Below are positions 31,230-38,441 of a stretch of DNA of 38,441 bases, in pieces; the stretch's first letter is position 1, and the number at the start of each line of letters is the position of its first letter. The notes beneath the pieces are model-generated. The model was not told the origin of the DNA, did not search any database, and saw only the letters and a program-made list of their open reading frames with translations. The stretch comes from an uncultured Blautia sp. (lineage in GTDB: Bacteria > Bacillota_A > Clostridia > Lachnospirales > Lachnospiraceae), in NCBI GenBank assembly GCA_905209435.1, contig CAJLTE010000019.1, forward strand, positions 1 through 38,441. Direction: 5' to 3'. A program made the translations under genes and the position numbers.

Positions 31230-31682
31230 CTATTTTACAAGAACTTTCCCTACTGCTTTTCTTACATGTTCCGCGCTATCTGCCATAATTTTTACCTTAT
31301 GAGCATCTTCAGGAAATACGATCAGTGCTGCTCCAGGTTTTAATGTAACATAATTCTCTATCGGACCATTCCCCAATACATAATCAGCTTCTTTGTCCTC
31401 TTTAGTGATTGTCAGTAAAGAGACATCACTGACTCCCATTTTTTCTTCGCCGGAGATCATCATATGAATATCTGCATATTTCTCATGAGCCTCGAATATG
31501 GTTTCTTCTTCAGGCAGAGTTTCATATTCAAAACAATTGATGTATGCGAAATCTCCATCTACCTCATTGCGTCCGTCACTCAGTTCTTCCAGGGAATGAC
31601 TGGTCAGATAGTCGATCAGTTTATCCATGTGTTCACCCAGTCCTTTATATCGGGTTATATGTTTAATTTCAGTATAGATCAT
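31230..31682 (-). CDS. YhcH/YjgK/YiaL family protein (NanQ-like)
   Basis: A 150-residue cupin-fold protein. Family signatures are 'EVDGDFAYINCFEYETLPEEETIFEAHEKYADIHMMISGEEKMG' with a likely metal histidine-x-histidine area (E-A-H...D-I-H), and 'PGAALIVFPEDAHKVKI' near the C-terminus. Members cluster with sialic acid or N-acetylmannosamine genes; NanQ is thought to help anomerise N-acetylneuraminate or related sugars. Its presence beside nanE and a ROK kinase strengthens an amino-sugar role for this region. AGGAGG precedes the ATG. It is divergent from rpiR with inverted repeats between, so co-regulation is likely. Confidence 0.88.
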   Translation of the reverse strand: MIYTEIKHITRYKGLGEHMDKLIDYLTSHSLEELSDGRNEVDGDFAYINCFEYETLPEEETIFEAHEKYADIHMMISGEEKMGVSDVSLLTITKEDKEADYVLGNGPIENYVTLKPGAALIVFPEDAHKVKIMADSAEHVRKAVGKVLVK

Positions 31683-31742
31683 TTCTATTTCCTCCTTCTG
31701 GCATTGTCAAACGGATATTTGCAATCCGCAACAACGAAATAT

Positions 31743-31777
31743 ATTTTCACTTTGAAAATTTATAATAATTATTTTCA
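31743..31777. promoter_or_regulatory. RpiR-type operator candidates between yhcH and rpiR
   Basis: ATTTTCA (31743-31749), 3 bp, TGAAAAT (31753-31759) is a perfect inverted repeat. A further ATTTTCA half-site at 31771-31777 forms a wider repeat with it and lies seven bases before the rpiR -35. The 11-base word ATTTTCACTTT occurs twice, 28 bases apart. Confidence 0.55.
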
Positions 31778-31783
31778 CTTTAC

Positions 31784-31812
31784 TTGCATCACGTTACATC
31801 TTGTTTTATAAT
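31784..31812 (+). promoter_or_regulatory. Promoter of the first rpiR gene
   Basis: TTGCAT (31784-31789), 17 bp, TATAAT (31807-31812). The ~100-nt leader holds the hairpin element at 31825-31861 and a second hairpin (GGATTGC 31865-31871 with GCAATCC 31881-31887). Confidence 0.8.
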
Positions 31813-31824
31813 ATTTGTAAGGGT

Positions 31825-31861
31825 GTCAGGGTCAAAAATATTTTGCCCCTGACTTGATATC
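31825..31861 (+). repeat. Leader hairpin element, copy 1 (rpiR)
   Basis: GTCAGGG (31825-31831) pairs with CCCTGAC (31847-31853), and CAAAA with TTTTG inside, with a three-base loop; TTGATATC follows. Nearly the same sequence occurs in the nagB leader on the minus strand (35598-35635). The GATATC word recurs at 31889-31894, after the next hairpin. Confidence 0.7.
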
Positions 31862-31920
31862 CACGGATTGCTACGCTCCCGCAATCCTGATATCTAACAG
31901 ATTCTAACGGAGGTTTATTT

Positions 31921-32778
31921 ATGGCAGATAATATTCTTGATTCTATCACAGAACAATATCATTCCCTTACCAAATCCGGAAAGAAACTGGCAGATTATGT
32001 ATTTTCCCATACAGCAGAGACTCAATACCTGTCAATCACATCCCTTGCCGAAAACTGCGATGTATCCGAAGCTACTATCACCCGTTTCTGCCGAGGCCTT
32101 GGCCTTTCCGGTTATAATGCGTTCAAACTTGCATTAGCACAGGCAGACCGCACCACTGACTTAGGAGATTCCGGCAACTCTGCTGAACCTGTATCTTCCG
32201 AAGATTCCATTGCAACAATCGGTGCAAAGGTACACGCCGCCAACATTCTTTCTCTCAATGAAAGTTATGAACTCTTTGATGAAGAAAGTATGACAAGAGC
32301 AGTTTCTATTCTTTCCAAAGCCCGCCGGGTATACTGTTTTGGTCAAGGCGGGAGCATGGTTATGGCAATGGAAGCATGGGCACGTTTTTCAACTGCTGCC
32401 CCTAATTTCATACATATCAGCGATTCACATATGCAGGCCAGCGCAATTTCTCTGGCAGATTCAGAGGACGCGATCCTTTTCTTCTCATATTCCGGATCTA
32501 CAAAAGATATGTGTGACACTTTAAATATTGCTTCCCAGCGTAATGTATCTGTAATTCTGATCACACATTTTCCAAAATCTGCTGGTGCTGAATTCGCAAC
32601 AGTTGTCCTGCAGTGTGGATGTAATGAAAGTCCTCTGCAGTCCGGATCAGTTGCTGCAAAAGTAGGTCAGCTTTTTCTGGTTGACTGTCTGTTCTATGGA
32701 TTCTGCTGTCAGAAACCGGAACTCAGATCCGCAGCACGTTCCGCAACAGCTCAGGCTATCACCAATAAACTTTTATAA
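31921..32778 (+). CDS. RpiR/MurR family regulator of the amino-sugar genes
   Basis: A 285-residue regulator. Residues ~1-77 are the RpiR helix-turn-helix ('LTKSGKKLADYVFSHTAETQYLSITSLAENCDVSEATITRFCRGLGLSGYNAFKLAL'). Residues ~120-260 are the SIS sugar-phosphate domain ('KARRVYCFGQGGSMVMAMEAWARFS', 'ILFFSYSGSTKDMCDTLNIASQRNVSVILITHFP'). It probably senses an amino-sugar phosphate such as GlcNAc-6-P or ManNAc-6-P. AACGGAGG precedes the ATG. It lies between yhcH (divergent) and the convergent nagB-nagA-nanE operon and ends at a strong terminator. Activator or repressor action cannot be told from sequence. Confidence 0.9.
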   Translation: MADNILDSITEQYHSLTKSGKKLADYVFSHTAETQYLSITSLAENCDVSEATITRFCRGLGLSGYNAFKLALAQADRTTDLGDSGNSAEPVSSEDSIATIGAKVHAANILSLNESYELFDEESMTRAVSILSKARRVYCFGQGGSMVMAMEAWARFSTAAPNFIHISDSHMQASAISLADSEDAILFFSYSGSTKDMCDTLNIASQRNVSVILITHFPKSAGAEFATVVLQCGCNESPLQSGSVAAKVGQLFLVDCLFYGFCCQKPELRSAARSATAQAITNKLL

Positions 32779-32784
32779 TTTTTT

Positions 32785-32822
32785 GAAAAGGGGATGTAAC
32801 CACTATGATACATCCCCTTTTC
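32785..32822. terminator. Bidirectional terminator
   Basis: GAAAAGGGGATGTA (32785-32798) pairs perfectly with TACATCCCCTTTTC (32809-32822). It separates the convergent rpiR and nanE genes. Confidence 0.9.
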
Positions 32823-32880
32823 TTTTATGCCTTCTTCCGATATCCGTTATCTGATTCGTTTCCGCTTCACTGTTCCTGTC

Positions 32881-33582
32881 TTATTTACTTGCTTCAATCG
32901 CATTCTGGAATCTCTGCGCGATTTCCAGAGGACGTGTGATCGCTCCGCCTACTACGATTGCCCATGCACCTGTCTGTAAAGCTTTTACAGCCTGATCCGG
33001 ATAGTGGATCTTACCTTCGCCAATAACCGGAATGTCTGTATCTTTTGCCAGTCTTTCCATCAGTTCATAATCCGGCTCATCTTTCTTGGATGTGTAAGCT
33101 GTATATCCACTCATAGTGGTTCCTACAATGTCCACACCACATTTCCATGCATTAATACCCTCTTCATAATTAGAAATATCCGCCATCAGGATAATATCCG
33201 GATATTTTTCTTTAATCTGTGCGATAAATTCATTAATAGTTGTACCATCGCCACGTTTGCGAAGCGTACAGTCCAGAGCTACTACATCAGATCCCGCAGC
33301 AACCAGATCGTCTACTTCTTTCATAGTAGGAGTGATATATGCTTCGTATCCAGGATACTGGATTTTTACAAGTCCGATTACCGGAAGTCCGGTCTCTTCT
33401 TTAATCGCAACTACATCACGAATGCTGCTGGTACGGATTGCAGGTGTACCTGCCTGTTTTGCAGCCCGGGCCATAAGATACATAATGGATTTCTCTTCTA
33501 CATATAAAGGCTCACCTTCTACAGCCTGACAGGAAATAATCATTTTTCCATGAATTGCATCTAAAATCTCTTTTTTAGTCAT
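32881..33582 (-). CDS. nanE: N-acetylmannosamine-6-phosphate 2-epimerase
   Basis: A 233-residue TIM-barrel epimerase that converts ManNAc-6-P to GlcNAc-6-P. Signature blocks are 'IISCQAVEGEPLY', 'GTPAIRTSSIRDVVAIKEETGLPVIGLVKIQYPG', 'VVALDCTLRKRGDGTTINEFI' with the catalytic lysine/aspartate area, 'VDIVGTTMSGYTAYT' and 'IPVIGEGKIHYPDQAVKALQTGAWAIVVGGAITRP'. It is the last gene of the nagB-nagA-nanE operon, 17 bases after nagA, with GAGGAGA before the ATG. It implies ManNAc or sialic acid use; the lyase nanA and a sialic acid transporter are not in the window. Confidence 0.95.
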   Translation of the reverse strand: MTKKEILDAIHGKMIISCQAVEGEPLYVEEKSIMYLMARAAKQAGTPAIRTSSIRDVVAIKEETGLPVIGLVKIQYPGYEAYITPTMKEVDDLVAAGSDVVALDCTLRKRGDGTTINEFIAQIKEKYPDIILMADISNYEEGINAWKCGVDIVGTTMSGYTAYTSKKDEPDYELMERLAKDTDIPVIGEGKIHYPDQAVKALQTGAWAIVVGGAITRPLEIAQRFQNAIEASK

Positions 33583-33599
33583 ATTCTATCTCCTCAAAA

Positions 33600-34703
33600 T
33601 CACAATACTTTTACAATATTCAGTTCTTCATCTGTGAGAACAACATCAGCGCATTTTCCAGGGGCAAGAGAACCAACTTCATCATAAATCCCAATACTTT
33701 TTGCAGGGTTTGCTGTTGCTGCGAGAATAGCTTCTCTCTCCGGTACTCCCATGGAAATAACAGTTCTCATGCAGTCGAAAAGGCAAGTCGCAGAACCGGC
33801 AATAGTTCCATCTGCCAGTGTTGCTTTTCTGTCTTTCATGGTTACTTGCTGGCCACCCAGTTCATACATTCCGTTCTCCATACCAGTTGCCATCATAGAA
33901 TCACTGATAAGAATCACTCTGCTGTCTCCAAACAGCCGGAACGTATTGCGCACAGTTACCGGATGAATATGTATACCATCTCCGATCATTTCTACCATGC
34001 AGTCCTGATTATCTGCTGCAGCGCCGATCACCCCCGGTTCTCTGTGTCCCATAGGATTCATTGCATTATAAAGATGAGTTACATGAAGTGCTCCCTCTTT
34101 CATAGCTTCTGCCGCACAGTCATAGCCTGCTGCAGTATGTCCGATAGAAATAACTACTTCATTATGTAACTCCCTGATAAACTCCTCTGCCCCTTCCATG
34201 TTCGGCGCAAGAGTTACCAGTTTAATTAATCCGCCTGCTGCTTCATTGCATGCACGGAAAAATTCAACATCCGGTTTACGGATATATTCCTCTACATGTG
34301 CTCCCTTTTTCGCAGGATCGAGAAATGGCCCTTCCATATTAATGCCAACGATGCGGGCACAGGTTTCGTCCTGTTCTACATCCTTTGCTGTCTGAAAAAT
34401 CTTAAGTAATTCCTCTTTCGGAAGAGTCATAGATGTTGGACAATAGGATGTGATTCCCTGAGATTTTTCGTACTGAAGAATTGTTCTTAATCCTTCAACA
34501 TCTGCATCTGAGAAATCATGTCTGACTGCACCGTGGCTGTGAATATCTACCAGACCAGGTAAAACCTTCAACCCTGATGCATCCAGTTCTGTTTTATCTG
34601 TCACCTCTTCTGCGGAAGCCACAATTCTGCCTCTTTCTATATATAGATCTGTTACTTTATAACTGCCATCTTCCTGAAAAACTTTTCCATTCTTTATAAT
34701 CAT
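33600..34703 (-). CDS. nagA: N-acetylglucosamine-6-phosphate deacetylase
   Basis: A 367-residue amidohydrolase that removes the acetyl group from GlcNAc-6-P. The metal and substrate motifs are 'LVDIHSHGAVRHDFSDAD', the metal glutamate in 'GINMEGPFLDPAKKGAH', 'VVISIGHTAAGY' and 'VTHLYNAMNPMGHREPG', and the catalytic aspartate in 'ILISDSMMATG'. It is full length. AGAGG precedes the ATG. It lies 104 bases after nagB on the same strand with no terminator, so it is read from the nagB promoter, possibly with a weak internal promoter. Its product is the substrate of NagB. Confidence 0.95.
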   Translation of the reverse strand: MIIKNGKVFQEDGSYKVTDLYIERGRIVASAEEVTDKTELDASGLKVLPGLVDIHSHGAVRHDFSDADVEGLRTILQYEKSQGITSYCPTSMTLPKEELLKIFQTAKDVEQDETCARIVGINMEGPFLDPAKKGAHVEEYIRKPDVEFFRACNEAAGGLIKLVTLAPNMEGAEEFIRELHNEVVISIGHTAAGYDCAAEAMKEGALHVTHLYNAMNPMGHREPGVIGAAADNQDCMVEMIGDGIHIHPVTVRNTFRLFGDSRVILISDSMMATGMENGMYELGGQQVTMKDRKATLADGTIAGSATCLFDCMRTVISMGVPEREAILAATANPAKSIGIYDEVGSLAPGKCADVVLTDEELNIVKVL

Positions 34704-34807
34704 TTAATTCTGCCTCTTTTCTCCCTGAATTCAAGTATGTTCTGACTTATGGCAATTCCTGTCAGACAGTTCAACTGTATACTATCATTATCACACAGGA
34801 GCAGGTA

Positions 34808-35551
34808 TTACAAAAGTCCCTTTTCTTTGATAATACTTAATGCTTCTTCGTCTGCTACCACTGTTACATCCTGATGGAGCTGGAGGATAGATGCCGGTAC
34901 GTTTGGTGTAATCGGTCCGTACAGGGATTTATACAGGGCATCTGCTTTGGCACTTCCTGTTGCTACAAGAAGGATCTTCTTTGCTGCCATGATGTTCTTA
35001 ATTCCCATGGTGTATGCCTGTTTCGGAACTTCGTCCATGCTTTCAAAGAATCTGGCATTTGCTTTAATAGTGCTCTCTGTAAGGTCCACACAATGGGTCT
35101 CTTTCTCAAAAGCTTCACCAGGCTCATTAAATCCGATATGTCCGTTTCCGCCAATTCCGAGAAGCTGGATATCGATTCCGCCTACGCTGCGAATGATCTC
35201 ATTGTAATCTGCACATGCTTTGTCACTGTCTTCTTCCAGACCGTTTGGTACATAGGTTCTGGTTTTGTCAATGTTTACATGATCGAACAGGTTTGTATTC
35301 ATGAAATAGCGGTAGCTTTGGTCATTGTCACCGGACAGCCCTTTATATTCATCCAGATTCACAGATGTAATCTGTGAGAAATCAAGGTCACCTTTGTTGT
35401 ACCATTCAATCAGCTGTTTATACAATCCGACCGGTGTGGATCCTGTTGCCAGTCCGAGAACTGCGTTTGGTTTCATAATAATCTGGGCAGACATGATATT
35501 TGCTGCCTTTCTGCTTACATCCTGATAATCTTTGCCTACATAAATGATCAT
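34808..35551 (-). CDS. nagB: Glucosamine-6-phosphate deaminase
   Basis: A 247-residue isomerase/deaminase that converts glucosamine-6-P to fructose-6-P and ammonia, linking amino sugars to glycolysis. Key residues are the general base D67 in 'SVNLDEYKG' and H138 with E143 in 'GIGGNGHIGFNEPG'. Also present are the phosphate-binding 'GLATGSTPVGLY' and the lid 'YTMGIKNIMAAKKILLVATG'. It is the shorter form without the long allosteric tail of the E. coli enzyme. GGAGAAGGAGAA precedes the ATG. First gene of the operon; its leader carries the hairpin element shared with rpiR. Confidence 0.95.
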   Translation of the reverse strand: MIIYVGKDYQDVSRKAANIMSAQIIMKPNAVLGLATGSTPVGLYKQLIEWYNKGDLDFSQITSVNLDEYKGLSGDNDQSYRYFMNTNLFDHVNIDKTRTYVPNGLEEDSDKACADYNEIIRSVGGIDIQLLGIGGNGHIGFNEPGEAFEKETHCVDLTESTIKANARFFESMDEVPKQAYTMGIKNIMAAKKILLVATGSAKADALYKSLYGPITPNVPASILQLHQDVTVVADEEALSIIKEKGLL

Positions 35552-35597
35552 AGTTATTCTCCTTCTCCTGGGGGTTATCTGACGCTTTCAATTCGCA

Positions 35598-35635
35598 GAT
35601 ATCAAGTTAGGGGCAAAATACCTTTTGGCCCTTAG
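35598..35635 (-). repeat. Leader hairpin element, copy 2 (nagB)
   Basis: On the minus strand AAGGGCCAAAAGG is followed by TATTTTGCCCCT and then AACTTGATATC, almost the same as 31828-31861 in the rpiR leader. CAAAA/TTTTG and AGGG/CCCT pair, but the outer base pairs of copy 1 are not all kept. It lies early in the nagB leader, ~45-85 bases before the ATG. Confidence 0.7.
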
Positions 35636-35645
35636 TTGTGAATTT

Positions 35646-35674
35646 ATTATAATTCTCCTTGGTTCTATTTTCAA
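35646..35674 (-). promoter_or_regulatory. Promoter of nagB-nagA-nanE
   Basis: On the minus strand: TTGAAA (35674-35669), 17 bp, TATAAT (35651-35646). The sequence TTGAAAAT at the -35 also contains a TGAAAA half-site like the RpiR operator candidates. Confidence 0.8.
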
Positions 35675-35775
35675 CGAATGTATAGTCTTTAGAATCTTCT
35701 TTCATATTTTGTTATTTTCTTCTTCTTTGGAATTAATTTTAATCGCCATGTTGAAATTACTTTCTTCATTTATGT

Positions 35776-35830
35776 TTTTCATGAAAATATTTACATTTTT
35801 CTTGAGAAATTATTTTTGTGATGATATAGT
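35776..35830 (+). promoter_or_regulatory. Operator-like palindrome and promoter of the second rpiR gene
   Basis: TTTTCATGAAAA (35776-35787) is a perfect palindrome made of the same half-site as at 31743-31759. The promoter TTGAGA (35802-35807), 17 bp, TATAGT (35825-35830) follows 14 bases later. The ~130-base leader to the ATG at 35964 shows no further clear structure. Confidence 0.6.
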
Positions 35831-35963
35831 AATCTTAGAATTATTATTACTTTTTTCTGGCAGACATTTCGGCCGGACTTTTTATACAAATATAATTTTA
35901 ATCAGATAGATATCTGCCAAATACCAGCTCAGACTTTTAGCCTGATTAAAGAAAGGATTTTAT

Positions 35964-36791
35964 ATGTCACTGAACAAGCATAAGATCATTCCATTGATCG
36001 AATCTTATTATCATACATTTACTCCTCTGGAGAGAACGATTGCTGATTTCTTTATTCACAATACAGAAGAACAGGATTTTTCTTCCAAAAACATTTCCAG
36101 CCTTCTGTATGTATCAGAGGCTTCGCTCTCACGTTTTGCTCAGAAGTGCGGATTTCATGGATACCGGGAATTTATTTATGAATATAAACAGAGTCTGACT
36201 CCAGGTCCTGAGGAAAATATTCCGAATTTTGAGGTGTCAGAATTTAATACTTACCAGGAACTTCTGAATAAATCTAATGCACTGCTGGACAAGGCACAGA
36301 TCGCGCGGATCACAAATCTGCTGGTTTCCAAACCTCGCGTTTATGTTTATGGCAGAGGCAGTTCCGGACTTGTAGCGCAGGAAATGAAGCTTCGCTTCAT
36401 GCGTATCGGATTGAATATCGAAGCAGTTACAGACAGCCATATTATGAAGGTAAATTCTGTTATTCTGGATGAGAGTTGTCTGGTCATTGGAATCAGTGTC
36501 AGCGGACAGACAGATGATATTATTTCTTCTCTGAAAGCTGCTCACCAGCGTGGAGCCTATACTCTTCTTATGACTGCCAGACAGGATAAATCCTATCAGG
36601 AGTTCTGTGACGAGACACTGATCTTTGCGAGTATGGAACATCTGGAATATGGAAATATTATTTCCCCTCAGTTCCCGATTCTGTTGGTACTGGATGTGCT
36701 TTATGCACATTATCTGCAGATCGACAGAAGTAAGAAAGAAGCACTGCATGAATATACCATCCAGACACTTCAGCCTTATCTGATCAAATAA
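35964..36791 (+). CDS. RpiR/MurR family regulator (second)
   Basis: A 275-residue regulator with an RpiR helix-turn-helix ('LERTIADFFIHNTEEQDFSSKNISSLLYVSEASLSRFAQKCGFHGYREFIYEYK') and a SIS domain ('KPRVYVYGRGSSGLVAQEMKLRFMRIGLNIEAVTDSHIM', 'CLVIGISVSGQTDDIISSLKAAHQRGAYTLLMTA'). It is clearly different from the regulator at 31921, so it is not a recent duplicate. It is divergent from nagB. Its promoter has a TTTTCATGAAAA palindrome, suggesting autoregulation and control of nagB. AAAGGATTTTAT precedes the ATG. Likely ligand: a hexosamine phosphate. Confidence 0.9.
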   Translation: MSLNKHKIIPLIESYYHTFTPLERTIADFFIHNTEEQDFSSKNISSLLYVSEASLSRFAQKCGFHGYREFIYEYKQSLTPGPEENIPNFEVSEFNTYQELLNKSNALLDKAQIARITNLLVSKPRVYVYGRGSSGLVAQEMKLRFMRIGLNIEAVTDSHIMKVNSVILDESCLVIGISVSGQTDDIISSLKAAHQRGAYTLLMTARQDKSYQEFCDETLIFASMEHLEYGNIISPQFPILLVLDVLYAHYLQIDRSKKEALHEYTIQTLQPYLIK

Positions 36792-36853
36792 TTGACAGTC
36801 CTGTCTCGCACAGCCAGGATAACAGTTTACAATACATTGAATAAAAAATTACC

Positions 36854-36895
36854 AAAAAAGGATCTCTTGAGTTTTGTAACTCTGAGATCCTTTTT
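36854..36895. terminator. Bidirectional terminator
   Basis: AAAAAAGGATCTC (36854-36866) pairs with GAGATCCTTTTT (36884-36895), with an inner GAGTT/AACTC extension. It lies between the convergent rpiR and arabinofuranosidase genes. Confidence 0.9.
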
Positions 36896-36900
36896 GTGTT

Positions 36901-38439
<1,539 letters not shown>

Positions 38440-38441
38440 TC

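Overview
The window looks like a chromosome segment of a Gram-positive, strictly anaerobic gut bacterium of the Lachnospiraceae (Blautia/Ruminococcus-like). The evidence is moderate-to-low GC, strong AAGGAGG ribosome binding sites, consensus sigma-A promoters (often with an extended TGn -10), the short clostridial form of ThiC, a split transketolase, RpiR/DeoR-controlled sugar operons and a plant-polysaccharide arabinofuranosidase. I see no phage, transposase, CRISPR, rRNA or tRNA.

Layout. (1) 1-7342: the 3' end of a glycogen phosphorylase, then two secreted fibronectin-III-like paralogues (411-1409 and 6286-7302). They flank a block with an MBL-fold hydrolase, a Crp/Fnr regulator, endonuclease III, a small Nif11-like protein, an OGG1-type glycosylase and an orphan HicB-like protein. 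(2) 7381-15372, minus strand: a seven-gene operon (FGGY kinase, two transketolase halves, zinc polyol dehydrogenase, sugar-binding protein, ABC ATPase, permease). It faces a divergent DeoR regulator at 15662-16474. Together they suggest uptake of a polyol or sugar, its oxidation to a ketose, phosphorylation and entry into the pentose phosphate pathway. (3) 16547-18443: a TPP riboswitch with terminator, a second unexplained structured leader, and thiC. (4) 18610-26968, minus strand: a long transcription unit that begins with a consensus promoter, an unidentified structured RNA and a perfect terminator. It continues through wrecked remnants of a BMP-type nucleoside ABC transporter and a xanthine-dehydrogenase-type molybdenum subunit. 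Five apparently intact genes follow: hydantoinase, M19 dipeptidase, histidine phosphatase, alpha/beta hydrolase and a condensation-fold membrane acyltransferase. (5) 27062-29837: a cytidylate-kinase-like protein behind its own leader terminator, and a GH20-type hexosaminidase. (6) 30205-35964: an amino-sugar regulon (ROK kinase, YhcH, RpiR regulator, nanE, nagA, nagB, second RpiR regulator). (7) 36901-38424: a GH51 arabinofuranosidase.

How the genes fit together. Region 6 converts N-acetylmannosamine-6-P to GlcNAc-6-P (NanE), then glucosamine-6-P (NagA), then fructose-6-P (NagB). The ROK kinase and hexosaminidase probably feed it. TGAAAA/TTTTCA inverted repeats lie upstream of three of its promoters, and the nagB and rpiR leaders share a conserved hairpin element.

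The most notable observations are: the former purine-type operon, which appears to have lost several internal segments while keeping its promoter, leader RNA and terminator; the candidate orphan leader RNA itself (26782-26866, minus); the shared hairpin element of the nagB and rpiR leaders; the second structured leader of thiC; and the polyol operon whose substrate is unresolved. All calls come from reading sequence and translations; no database search was possible.
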